In this document: piece by piece, positions 49,401 through 56,332 of the stretch | Numbering within the stretch: position 1 is the first letter of the stretch | Layout of the letters: every line of letters begins with the position of its first letter | NCBI GenBank assembly: GCA_009839745.1 | Contig: VXPE01000042.1 | Coordinates: 51,100-115,099 of the forward strand | Direction: 5' to 3' | Length of the DNA stretch: 64,000 bases | From: Candidatus Poribacteria bacterium | GTDB taxonomy: Bacteria; Poribacteria; WGA-4E; WGA-3G | Notes under the pieces: model-generated | The model's database searches: none | What the model saw: only the letters and a program-made list of their open reading frames with translations | Told to the model about the DNA's origin: nothing | Position numbers and translations under genes: made by a program

Positions 49401-50183
49401 TGGAACACCGCCACTGCCGTATCCACCCCCAAACCCGCCGTAGCTTGAACCGTAGCTGGAACCATAACTACCGTAACTACTTCCATATCCCGAGCCGTAT
49501 CCGCCACCAAACCCGCTGCTGCTGTAACCGAAGTCTTCGTAACCGTAAGACGAGGTGAGCCCCAAGTCAAGCCCTGATGAGTAGCCTCCATATCCGCCAC
49601 CATAGCCATAACCCCCGTATCGGTTCAGATCGCCTTCACCGAAATAGTGGGTCCTGTTTGCCTCTACGGTTACAGATTGTAAGCCTGTTATCCTGAGATT
49701 GGAATCCATCGGGAGAGCGATGCCTTTTTCATCACGCTTCGGTTTTGGTTTCCAGTCATAGAGTTTATTGAGATCGGTGAGATGGGGAGGATACCGCCAG
49801 TGCCGGAGACTGTCGAGGTAGGGTTGGATGAGAAGGTCTTCTTCCTCTATCTGTTCAGGAACCTCGACTTGCTCCTTTTCCTCTTGCCAGATGAAGTGTT
49901 TAGCGTCGCTATCGGGGTCGAAGACGTCGCGGGTAAATAATCCGAATCCAGTATAGTGTTGATTTTCTGATGGTGTTTCGGACGTGTCGGAATCCAGAGT
50001 GGTAGGGCGAGTGTCAGATGTTGCAAGGTCTGTTTGCGTTTGCTTCTTGGGTTCAGGCTCTTCTTCGGCAATACGACTGACGACGACTTCAGACGTTGAA
50101 CAGAGGATGATAATAAGGAGAATCCCAGTTTTTAACAGCAGACTTTGCGTTTTTGAGGTTAACAGGTTTACAAATTTCGACAA
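43404..50183 (-). CDS. sprA: SprA-like type IX secretion outer-membrane translocon
   Basis: The 2259-residue protein starts at TTG 50183 with a signal peptide (residues 1-36). In Bacteroidetes, SprA (Sov) is the giant 36-strand beta-barrel that carries type IX substrates across the outer membrane. Shared features are the size, RITGLQSVTVEANRTHY-type start, many beta-strands and repeated LNxxxxSFGREF, EVGTLRFF and VWVNEIHLGDP-like segments. The last 700 residues alternate polar and hydrophobic residues as in barrels. Unusual are Gly/Tyr/Ser-rich stretches at residues about 188-255, 290-320 and 785-838, with runs of GGYGGYGG. Together with the PorU-like and PorV-like genes it supports a type IX system. 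Confidence 0.85.
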   Translation of the reverse strand: MSKFVNLLTSKTQSLLLKTGILLIIILCSTSEVVVSRIAEEEPEPKKQTQTDLATSDTRPTTLDSDTSETPSENQHYTGFGLFTRDVFDPDSDAKHFIWQEEKEQVEVPEQIEEEDLLIQPYLDSLRHWRYPPHLTDLNKLYDWKPKPKRDEKGIALPMDSNLRITGLQSVTVEANRTHYFGEGDLNRYGGYGYGGGYGGYSSGLDLGLTSSYGYEDFGYSSSGFGGGYGSGYGSSYGSYGSSYGSSYGGFGGGYGSGGVPRASGFNLRQIQQFGLHGRVGQRTHIAVDYSAGGSGFGSGSYGGGYGGYGGGYGGGYGIGGTKEQKIKIWYEGTPESIIKTISFGDITLSLPNTRFLNINRNLFGLEGVFEWKNTRLTAFGSRSKGIREVRTFRGQSRRAGGGYGYGPRGIQIPDTNYVKNRFYHIQKGEDSELHDAYLPIKSGSEQIFIDDGVVGNNQGGQRTSRGYFNPQFSGQDYNIDYETGEIEFLSPISANYTIVVSYEYLGGDGGIVGKSEVFVDENGDGTLDEEGEEIGYVVLKEKGFRGTEATHVYSLGNRNINPRDFTLTLLRQGQSETFQTNTRSVPYLEIFGLDQNSDGIVDAQFIDYDRGLLRFPTTDPFQIVDPAHPYYDYRDSLNNTAIYLEGVRTDAQVYTIIADYAYQSETYNVGLFVIPNSETVRLNGQLLTRDTDYMMLYEVGTLRFFRQLDEFDEIVVEFEKTPFGGSSQQAVAGVWLEYTRKQEPKSDREQSLEDRFNRLGGLQTMDADMLGEGTDAFGRGGSGGLQRRSGGFGGFGSSSGFGRSSFGGGLGGGYGGGYGGYSSLGGRSRSYYGSYGGAMNYFNPVFQKGFSLSTGYILNTGQKPAEIPDVNSVPNRLQAFNVNTSFGREFNAAGILNLLPFINMRNLPLSVDFSGEAAYSHNNPNSIGVALIDSMEGAKDSTTVPTLKYNWKPSSVPYVSENAPTPPRDSAYYVIPTDENRVIFNVVLKDKNETEAIGNYMRNRDVPASSIQPLSLSTEERLIMELGYNFTDVIAEWGGFSNGLSASGVDYSERSFVEIWMRVQGDDNVTLHLNLGVVNEDTDADQRLDSEDLPETLTDTNGDGSIDALDLDLENLSEIDRYRGNGALDTGEDIGWGHNGPLERTSIGVGNQILDSEDLNGDGVLDSIDAYFEVAIPLNEIPKEWVKSKNANGWMFLSIPLSKFKPEGSRLPSLVFVQHFRFWLSKNAPGNVEGLLQWADIEIVGNKWKQGIITRSRSVGGVSNPDSLDSITNNPALASTGNTLSTSTVVEDTLEKFIVGTRDNFSYDAYQSAYLDIEDNELFKKLHPFTATSLGFQTQQQREQTLSLEYYLFPGSYGVTSKQLKGLTQSEGQDFSKHDTLRFWLYGDKSDTTFVLQLAPTVRTGYRSSFYSSDPFVNQTEQEDDINVFENLTDYYEYTVPIDFEGWKLIEIDLRDLRRNDYPDVAETQNPEPQARNEIEGDATQTNIIHETDLTDPQGTIEEPDGQPDGFTIRGKNSMRLSIKNIGGILLGIRNDTGGEISGEIWVNEIHLGDPLVRAGWARRGNMSVALGRIVKLRGGYASQDKDFESGAGEVGRQRLSSRGYSTTNNDFNIDADVTLFPWLPIRYGIRQQDTETESQRGSYSSFQSGKSEIRTRDISVQFIQNPYPNLGFAYNYQDFWNERQGTQISHLYTGSFRYELGSKLGVNAQYRHEDILAKPETATETASTSTSYYSYGYGRNRDEKTDSGTITFNINPTSIFSLNPSYDVRRTLERREDSNASTSLAGNITNLGLETSPTTAESEEETPIEDVKWSIAEREHRLSLTPRLNRDLIGMRPTVTSRMSFRENWFREQKNASLNGNVSFGVNLRVQKWFGWFLNEGDGRKEEGKDGVPNLPTSQPSNQKSSTLPTDSGLETAPAPTPMTDDPSTQLRENGIDETQIQELEENRGDWIERDKSELSSVGAKTRDSGTQAGTVSEVKDGILHRILKSFTVNTNANFTATESYRQLASGLSMLEIYSLADDAKERTNSRRSNRYTVRSSVDPWNWASFGTNVSTSDSFRKSSGTTYIQNTNAYEADVKLKARETSSFQLRYSYTTRNNGTLDTILGDSKAHTPSLSWMQTWGKETRTALGVRTTIRDQLRSGIRSNALIVTPNVSIEYKYRTENGIRIPFFGRIPLKHDLDLTNTLSWAIRREQYGANLEERSERYETTLRVGYKISTHITANFHLGLSYNHDRVEEGRDFLSIATALTVRGEIQ
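46381..46406. repeat. Palindromic element (VGGVSN type) inside sprA
   Basis: GGGGTT, AGA, AACCCC (46386-46400) lies inside a stretch that almost matches 5103-5128 in the porU-like gene. In frame it gives VGGVSNPDS. Confidence 0.6.
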
Positions 50184-50185
50184 TT

Positions 50186-50275
50186 TTTTAACTTTCCTTG
50201 CGGTTAAACATCATGCACTTGGACTTTAACGTACCTTTCAGAGAATCCGTCTACAATGTTGTTGTAGACTCAGCG
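50186..50275 (-). repeat. Dispersed SD-bearing repeat upstream of sprA
   Basis: On the minus strand it reads GAGTCTACAACAACATTGTA, GACGGATTCTC, GTACGTTAAAGTCC and CGCAAGGAAAGTTAAAAAA directly before the TTG start of sprA. The last block provides its ribosome site. Confidence 0.65.
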
Positions 50276-50394
50276 ATTTGGTCAATGATTTAACGATAAA
50301 TTGCGTCTTCCTGTTTACATCGGTTTTAATAGTTGTCAGTCGTCAGTTCAGATATTTTAACAAATTCAGTGCAAAGCTGCACATCTTTTTTCTA

Positions 50395-50424
50395 TTGACA
50401 GCTTTGACACCCTTAAGGTAAGAT
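50395..50424 (+). promoter_or_regulatory. Probable promoter of the LamG gene
   Basis: TTGACA (50395-50400) and TAAGAT (50419-50424) are 18 bp apart, 33 bp before the GTG start of the LamG gene. Confidence 0.5.
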
Positions 50425-50456
50425 AATGGATATTTCAAACGATGGAGGCAATTACC

Positions 50457-51281
50457 GTGCGAAAACTATTTATTCTCGGGATGGTTTGTTTAGTGGCGAT
50501 TCCAATGATATTTGCATCTATCAGCGATGCAGCAATTGATACGAAAAGTATCGTTGGCGTATGGCTCTTTGATGAGGTTGATAACAAAGACATGTCTCCC
50601 GATTCTACGGGGAACGGCAACGACGCTGAATTGTTGAAAGGTGCCGAATTAGTGGATGATGGGAAATTCGAGAAGGCGTTGAGTCTCTCCGGTGACGACG
50701 ATTTCCAAGTTGCGACGGTCGAAACTTCAAAGAGTTTGGACAGTTGTGCTGAGACATATACCACGACGACATGGGTGAAACTCAAGAAAAAGGAGAAAGT
50801 CGTCCTCGGGGGTTGCTGTAATGACGACCACGCCATCATTAATTTCATGTATACCTGCTTGTTGAACATCTTCGGACCCGGAAGAGGCGGTGGGCACGGT
50901 AAGGTTGAAATCGGTAGTGGGCAGCTCGCACCGGCATGGGTTGCGGGTCCAACGCTCGTCAATGACGATAAATGGCATCACATCGCCTTCACTTATGATG
51001 GTAAGAAAATGATCGCCTATGTAGATGGCAAAGTGGATGCACAAGCCAATACGGGTGGTGTTTTTGGATTGACAGGACAAGCTCTCAATATTGGCGGTAT
51101 GCCGGATCAGCGACCGGCGTGGGGACTCATGGACGATGTCGCTATTTTCAATACCGCGTTAAGTGAAGCCGATGTCAATGACATCATGAATGAGGGACTT
51201 GGTAAACTCTTTGGGTTTACGCCTGTATCACCAGAAGGGCGTTTGACAACGGTCTGGGCACGCGTCAAGTTGGAGCATTAA
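50457..51281 (+). CDS. Exported LamG-domain protein
   Basis: GTG 50457 is chosen because GGAGG sits 8 bp upstream. The 274-residue protein has a signal peptide (LFILGMVCLVAIPMIFASISDAA) and then one LamG/concanavalin-A-like fold. That fold shows GVWLFDE, DSTGNGNDA, KWHHIAFTYDGKKMIAYVDG and a final MDDVAIFNTALSEADV. Such domains bind sugars or proteins at the surface. A CGGCC-like pair of cysteines lies in the middle. The next gene, an oxidoreductase, follows by 15 bp. Confidence 0.85.
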   Translation: MRKLFILGMVCLVAIPMIFASISDAAIDTKSIVGVWLFDEVDNKDMSPDSTGNGNDAELLKGAELVDDGKFEKALSLSGDDDFQVATVETSKSLDSCAETYTTTTWVKLKKKEKVVLGGCCNDDHAIINFMYTCLLNIFGPGRGGGHGKVEIGSGQLAPAWVAGPTLVNDDKWHHIAFTYDGKKMIAYVDGKVDAQANTGGVFGLTGQALNIGGMPDQRPAWGLMDDVAIFNTALSEADVNDIMNEGLGKLFGFTPVSPEGRLTTVWARVKLEH

Positions 51282-51296
51282 ACATTGTGAGGAAAA

Positions 51297-52334
51297 ATGT
51301 CAAAATATCGGAGTGTGATCATTGGCTGCGGTGGCAGGGCTTATGGTCATGCGAACGCCTATCAACACGTTTCGAGTGGCGAGTTGGTCGCGTGTGCCAA
51401 CCGTTCGGATGTCGCCCGACGTGAAAAATTCGCCGAGACTTTCGGTATCACCGGCTATGCAGATGCTGAACAGATGCTCCGCGTAGAGCAACCTGATTTA
51501 GTTCATCTCGTCGCAATGCCTGACCAGTGGCGTGAGTTGATACCGATGGTATCGGAATTGGGGGTTCCGGCGTGCATCGTTGAGAAACCGATTGCTTGTG
51601 GTGTTGAAGATTGGCGTTTTTTATCTGAGTTGGAGGCGCGGACCGCTACAAAATTCGGGATCGGCAAACAGTACCGGTGGCATCCCGACTTCACCCATTG
51701 CCGGAAGGCAGTCGAGAGCGGTGAATTGGGAGAGATTCGCTTTTTAGATTTTTCGTGTGGGATGAACCTCACCGCTCAAGGCACACATATCATTGATTGG
51801 GCGATGTCCCTGAACAACGATTCACCTATTGTCAGGGTCTTCGGCACTGCGAGCGGGGCTGAGTCGCTTGATAGTGACTATCCTGCTCCCGATACATCGT
51901 CGTGTCAGGTCTTATTTGAAAACGGTGTCTATGGAGTGTGGAACACCGGCTCTACCTCTCCACGCGTCATAGACGACGATACGATCTACAAGCATTGTCG
52001 CGTCGCCGCATACTGCGAGAAGGGGCATGTCCTCTTTGAGGAATTCAACAGGTGGGAAATCGTCACGCCTCGGTTAACCGAGAACGGTGTGCAGACCCCC
52101 GATACTTGGCGCGCAAAAAACGACCTTGCCCAAGCCAACTTGACGCAGGCGATGTTCGACTGGATTGAAGACGATACCCGTCCCGTCGAAACGAATCTAA
52201 AACTTGCATTGCACCAGTTCAATGCGATTTTGGGCATATATGCGAGTGCTATTTCTCACCAACCGATTAACATCCCTTTTGACCCGTCCTCAGATTTGGA
52301 TTCACAGTTTCGCGAGGTTTTAGAATATTCCTGA
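51297..52334 (+). CDS. Gfo/Idh/MocA-family oxidoreductase
   Basis: The 345-residue protein has the Rossmann motif VIIGCGGRAYGHANAY near residues 7-22, the family EKP motif (VEKPIACGVED) and GKQYRWHPDF in the substrate domain. It is likely to oxidise or reduce a sugar or inositol with NAD(P). The gene follows the LamG gene closely and precedes sugar genes, which fits carbohydrate use. The exact substrate is not visible. Confidence 0.88.
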   Translation: MSKYRSVIIGCGGRAYGHANAYQHVSSGELVACANRSDVARREKFAETFGITGYADAEQMLRVEQPDLVHLVAMPDQWRELIPMVSELGVPACIVEKPIACGVEDWRFLSELEARTATKFGIGKQYRWHPDFTHCRKAVESGELGEIRFLDFSCGMNLTAQGTHIIDWAMSLNNDSPIVRVFGTASGAESLDSDYPAPDTSSCQVLFENGVYGVWNTGSTSPRVIDDDTIYKHCRVAAYCEKGHVLFEEFNRWEIVTPRLTENGVQTPDTWRAKNDLAQANLTQAMFDWIEDDTRPVETNLKLALHQFNAILGIYASAISHQPINIPFDPSSDLDSQFREVLEYS

Positions 52335-52355
52335 CCTTACACGCCGTGCCGAAAT

Positions 52356-52384
52356 TTGACAAATTCTGCATTTTATGCTATACT
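52356..52384 (+). promoter_or_regulatory. Sigma-70-type promoter of rpe
   Basis: TTGACA (52356-52361) and TATACT (52379-52384) are 17 bp apart, about 60 bp before the rpe start. Confidence 0.75.
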
Positions 52385-52443
52385 ATTAATTGGCTTTGTT
52401 ATTAGAATAAGCACGGGAATTTTGACGCTATAGGAGTGCCAAT

Positions 52444-53160
52444 TTGTCTACGCCAAATACGGTTTCTTCAGAACCGTCCATCCGCATCGCGCCATCTGTG
52501 ATGTGTGCGGATTTATGCAACTTGGAAACGGATATTCGGGAATTAGAAGCCGCTGGTATTGATATGCTCCATTTTGATTTAATGGACGCGCATTTTGTCC
52601 CGAATATGCCGATTGGACTTGCACTTATTCAACAATTACGTGCGAAGACAGACAGTACTTTTGACATTCACCTCATGGTAGAGAACAACGATTTCTTTGT
52701 TGATGCGGTCGCTGAGATTGGTGTTCAGCAGATAGCCGTTCACGTTGAGTCAGCAACGCATCTTGATAGAACGTTGTCTCTGATTCAAGCACACGGAATC
52801 AAGGCAGGTGCTGCGCTCAACCCAGCAACGCCGTTTTCTGCATTGGCTTATGTTCTGGAACGGCTCGATTTTGTGCTGATTATGACGGTGAATCCGGGGT
52901 TCGCAGGACAGAAGTTAGTCCCGGCGACCCTCCGAAAGATCGCGGAATGTCGTGCTTTTTTGGAAGAACGCGGTGTAGATTTACCCATTGAAGTTGATGG
53001 CAACGTAAGTTTTGAGAATATCCCGAAAATGGTATCTGCGGGTGCAGATATCTTGGTCGGCGGAACCAGTAGCGTTTTTCAAAAGTCGGGTTCACGGCAT
53101 GAGAACATTCAGCAGGCACAGAAAGCGATTGCCATTGGGCTTGCGGAAAGAGGGATATGA
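52444..53160 (+). CDS. rpe: Ribulose-phosphate 3-epimerase
   Basis: The 238-residue TIM-barrel enzyme interconverts ribulose 5-phosphate and xylulose 5-phosphate. It has IAPSVMCADLCNLETDI, LHFDLMDAHFVPN, FDIHLMVEN, LIMTVNPGFAGQKL and PIEVDGNVS, which hold the metal ligands and the two catalytic Asp residues. The start is TTG with AGGAG 7 bp upstream. It overlaps the next gene by four bases (ATGA). Its place among dehydrogenases suggests a role in a sugar-acid or polyol path; some relatives act on allulose-type sugars. Confidence 0.88.
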   Translation: MSTPNTVSSEPSIRIAPSVMCADLCNLETDIRELEAAGIDMLHFDLMDAHFVPNMPIGLALIQQLRAKTDSTFDIHLMVENNDFFVDAVAEIGVQQIAVHVESATHLDRTLSLIQAHGIKAGAALNPATPFSALAYVLERLDFVLIMTVNPGFAGQKLVPATLRKIAECRAFLEERGVDLPIEVDGNVSFENIPKMVSAGADILVGGTSSVFQKSGSRHENIQQAQKAIAIGLAERGI

Positions 53161-54221
53161 TGCAGGCACTCGTCCTTCATGGAGTTGGAGATTTACGATT
53201 AGAACAAATTCCAGTGCCGCAACTTTCTGGAGGCGAAGTGCGCGTCCGAATCGGGTTCTGTGGGGTCTGTGGTTCCGATATTCCGAGAATCTTTGTCAAA
53301 GGCACCTATAGTTTTCCAACCGTCTGTGGGCACGAATTCGCAGGTATTGTGGAGACGTGTGGTTCTGGCGTTGAAGACTTCTCGCCGGGAGATCCTGTTG
53401 TCGTCTTTCCATTGCTCTGGTGTGGCAGGTGTCCAGCGTGTGAACAGGGGAAATATGTCCAATGCCATGATTACGACTATCTCGGTTCACGGAGCGATGG
53501 TGCCTTCGCTGAATGTGTCGTCGCGCCGAAGGCGAACTTGATACCTGTGCCGCACGGAGTGACGCTGGAAGAGGCATCAATGACAGAGCCTGCCGCAGTC
53601 GCACTGCACGCCCTCCGTCGTGTTGGAACCTCGCTTGCGGGAAAGGTGGTCGCTATCTTCGGTGCCGGACCGATCGGGTTAATGGTCGCACAATGGGCGA
53701 GAATCATGGGCGCGGCAGCAGTATTGCTTTTTGATATTATTCCGGAGAAACTGGAACTGGCGCAGCAACTCGGTTTCGACAAGGTTTTCAATAGCACGAC
53801 TGACGAACCAATTGAGATTGTGAATGCACACACTGATGAAAAAGGGGCGCATGTTTGTATTGAGGCGGCGGGGGTTCCCGCTACCTATCGGAGTGCCTTA
53901 GGGAGTGTAGGACGCGAAGGGAGTGTCGTTTTACTCGGCAATCCCGCTGCAGACGTGACGCTACCGGCATCTCTTATCTCGCAATTGATGCGGCGTGAGG
54001 TGTCTATTTTCGGGACTTGGAATTCCGATTACAGTGCAGCAGGCAACGACGATGACTGGCGTAGTGTGCTCCAAGCGATTGCTTCTGGTATGCTAACGCT
54101 CACGCCTCTAATAACGCACAAAGTTCCGCTGGTTGAGAGTACTGACATGTTGCATAGGATGCGAGATAAAAGTGAGTTTTACGCAAAAGTTTTGATTCAT
54201 CCGTCTGGTGAGTATTTTTAA
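53157..54221 (+). CDS. Zinc-dependent sugar-alcohol dehydrogenase
   Basis: The 354-residue MDR enzyme has the catalytic zinc residues in GVCGSDIPRI and CGHEFAG. The structural zinc lobe has CGRCPACEQGKYVQC. The NAD-binding part has FGAGPIGLMVAQWA. The pattern is closest to galactitol-1-phosphate 5-dehydrogenase and sorbitol-dehydrogenase-like proteins. It probably oxidises a polyol or polyol phosphate whose product could feed Rpe. Translation is likely coupled to rpe through the ATGA overlap. Confidence 0.88.
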   Translation: MMQALVLHGVGDLRLEQIPVPQLSGGEVRVRIGFCGVCGSDIPRIFVKGTYSFPTVCGHEFAGIVETCGSGVEDFSPGDPVVVFPLLWCGRCPACEQGKYVQCHDYDYLGSRSDGAFAECVVAPKANLIPVPHGVTLEEASMTEPAAVALHALRRVGTSLAGKVVAIFGAGPIGLMVAQWARIMGAAAVLLFDIIPEKLELAQQLGFDKVFNSTTDEPIEIVNAHTDEKGAHVCIEAAGVPATYRSALGSVGREGSVVLLGNPAADVTLPASLISQLMRREVSIFGTWNSDYSAAGNDDDWRSVLQAIASGMLTLTPLITHKVPLVESTDMLHRMRDKSEFYAKVLIHPSGEYF

Positions 54222-54357
54222 AAATTGTATCTGAACTGTGCTCCATTATATTACGCACGGGTTTTCCGTTAAGTTGAGAACCTGTTGTAGGTGTGGAAAG
54301 GGTCCTAACTTTACCAGAGACCATCGTGGAACGCAGTAGAACGATGCCCAGGAGCAA

Positions 54358-55431
54358 ATGATTAAAAAAATGAAAGCGGCTATACTTGAAAGTCTTGATA
54401 ATTTGAGTGTGCAAGAGGTCCCTGAACCCGAAATTGACGATGATGCCGCTTTGATGCGTGTTGAAGCTGTCAGTATATGTGGCTCCGATGTTCGTATTCT
54501 CCATCACGGGAACCCAAGAGTCAAACCCCCTACCATCATTGGGCATGAAAATTCCGGTGTCATCGTTAAAACAGGCAAAAATGTGACGCGCGTCAAAGAA
54601 GGCGATCGCGTTTCAATCGGTGCGGATGTCCCCTGTGGGCAATGTCGTTGGTGCCGAGATGGGCTCGGAAACAACTGTGCCATCAACTACGCCATCGGTT
54701 ACCAGATTCCCGGTGCTTTCGCACAATATATGAAACTGCCCCGTCTCGTTTTGGACGAAGGACCGGTTACACCGTTCGATACGACGCTCAGTTTTGATGA
54801 AGCTGCACTGGCTGAACCGCTCGCGTGTGCTATCAACGGGCTGGAACTCGTTAACATGTCTCTGGGGAAGACCGTCGTTATCATCGGTCTTGGACCGATC
54901 GGATGTATGATGATCGACCTCGCTCGGGTGATGGGGGCGACGAAGGTGATTGGTATCCAACGCAGCAAACTCCGAATGGAAATCGCAAAGTTCTATGAAG
55001 CAGATGCTTATATCGCCTCCGAAGAGGAAGACGTGATTGAGAGATGCAAGGCGGAAACGGAAGGGGAGGGACCTGATATCGTCGTTACGACGTGTGCTTC
55101 TGTTGAGGCACACGAACAAGCGGTTGAAATGGTAGCGCACCGGGGATATGTCAATCTGTTTGGTGGGTTGCCGAAGACCATGCGTCCGATGAGCGTCCTC
55201 TCCAATGTTATTCACTATAAAGAATGTTTTGTGACAGGTTCACACGGTTGTGTGCCACGACACCATGAGTTGGCGGTCCGGCTCCTTGAAAAGGGGTTGG
55301 TGCGTGTGAAACCCCTCATCACACACCATTTTCCGCTTATTGAGATTGACAAAGCGTTTGAGGCAATGGAATCCCGGCAGGGGATGAAGATTATGATACA
55401 CCCGCATCAGGAGGAGGGAAGAAAGACGTAA
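54358..55431 (+). CDS. Zinc-dependent alcohol dehydrogenase family protein
   Basis: The 357-residue protein is a second MDR enzyme, with ICGSDVRIL, GHENSG and the structural-zinc lobe CGQCRWCRDGLGNNC, then IGLGPIGCMMIDLA. It resembles L-iditol/threonine-type dehydrogenases. The start is either ATG 54358 (AGGAG only 3 bp away) or ATG 54370 (15 bp away). The gene lies 136 bp after the first dehydrogenase, preceded by a hairpin and a CCCAGGAG module. It overlaps apt by one base. Confidence 0.87.
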   Translation: MIKKMKAAILESLDNLSVQEVPEPEIDDDAALMRVEAVSICGSDVRILHHGNPRVKPPTIIGHENSGVIVKTGKNVTRVKEGDRVSIGADVPCGQCRWCRDGLGNNCAINYAIGYQIPGAFAQYMKLPRLVLDEGPVTPFDTTLSFDEAALAEPLACAINGLELVNMSLGKTVVIIGLGPIGCMMIDLARVMGATKVIGIQRSKLRMEIAKFYEADAYIASEEEDVIERCKAETEGEGPDIVVTTCASVEAHEQAVEMVAHRGYVNLFGGLPKTMRPMSVLSNVIHYKECFVTGSHGCVPRHHELAVRLLEKGLVRVKPLITHHFPLIEIDKAFEAMESRQGMKIMIHPHQEEGRKT

Positions 55432-55946
55432 TGCACGATTTTTCGCGATTTATTCGAGACATACCCGATTTTCCGAGAGCAGGTATTATATTTAAAGACA
55501 TTACCCCACTTTTAGGAAATCCAACTGCTTTTCATAGGGCAATTGACGAATTCGCACTCCGCTATAAATTGGAGGCGGTTGATGTTGTTGCCGGAACTGA
55601 GGCGCGCGGTTTCATTTTCGGTGCTGCGCTCGCGTATCGATTGGGTGCTGCTTTTGTTCCTATCCGAAAGCAAAGTAAGTTGCCTTATCATACGTATGAA
55701 GCGATATACGATCTTGAATACGGTAGTGATATAATGACAATTCACCAAGATGCGTTCTCCAAAGACAGTAGAGTGCTAATATGCGACGATCTCTTAGCAA
55801 CGGGTGGGACACTTACCGCCTCTGTCGAACTCATCGAAAAATTGGAGGGACATATTGTTGGTATTGCTATTTTAATTGAGTTGACTGAACTCAACGGGAG
55901 AGATCAGATTCCGGATTACGATATTTTTTCGCTCATTAAATATTAG
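55431..55946 (+). CDS. apt: Adenine phosphoribosyltransferase
   Basis: The 171-residue salvage enzyme makes AMP from adenine and PRPP. It shows FPRAGIIFKDITPLL, GTEARGFIFGAALAYRL and the PRPP-binding VLICDDLLATGGTLTA, at the standard length for Apt. The start ATG overlaps the previous stop (TAATG). Confidence 0.95.
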   Translation: MHDFSRFIRDIPDFPRAGIIFKDITPLLGNPTAFHRAIDEFALRYKLEAVDVVAGTEARGFIFGAALAYRLGAAFVPIRKQSKLPYHTYEAIYDLEYGSDIMTIHQDAFSKDSRVLICDDLLATGGTLTASVELIEKLEGHIVGIAILIELTELNGRDQIPDYDIFSLIKY

Positions 55947-55957
55947 GATGAACGCGT

Positions 55958-56030
55958 GCGCCTGTAGCTCAGGGGATAGAGCAGGGGCTTCCTAAGCCTC
56001 GTGTCGGGGGTTCGATTCCTCCCAGGCGCG
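55958..56030 (+). tRNA. tRNA-Arg (anticodon CCT)
   Basis: A 73-nt cloverleaf fits: acceptor GCGCCTG pairs with CAGGCGC, the D-stem is GCTC/GAGC, the anticodon stem GGGGC/GCCTC has the loop TTCCTAA (anticodon CCT, reads AGG), and the T-arm is GGGGG-TTCGATT-CCTCC. The discriminator base is G. CCA is not encoded. A TTTTT run follows and may end transcription. Confidence 0.95.
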
Positions 56031-56102
56031 TTTTTAACGTTTGTGTCGTCAAAATCTGACCGTGATAACTGTGATGAAAGTGGGTTTTGATAGCACGCAT
56101 CG

Positions 56103-56332
56103 GTAGCCTGCAACAATACGCAGAAATACGCAGAAACGCCCAAGCAAAAACCCCCGATGAATGCCACACGCGCAAATGTAATACAAGGAACGGATTTCGT
56201 CTATTCCCAGACGAAATCCAGCGTTGATTCGCAAAAACACGCAGGCGGATATACGGATAGAAACGTTACTCAACCAATCCACCTGACCGAACCGCAAGGT
56301 AAAATTAAAAAGCCGCAAGGAATAATTAAAAA
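56103..56332 (+). repeat. Dispersed SD-bearing repeat upstream of secD
   Basis: It begins GTAGCCTGCAACAATACGCA (as at 11246), repeats ATACGCAGAAA, then has CACGCAGGCGGATATACGG and ends CGCAAGGAATAATTAAAAA right before the secD ATG. A perfect 11-bp hairpin (GGATTTCGTCT and AGACGAAATCC; 56192-56219) sits in the middle. No gene is visible between the tRNA and secD. Confidence 0.7.

Noticed and set aside
49225..49630. Dense tandem DNA repeats in sprA
   Set aside because: They follow the codon phase of Gly/Tyr/Ser runs inside one long open gene, so they are coding low complexity and not a separate repeat element.
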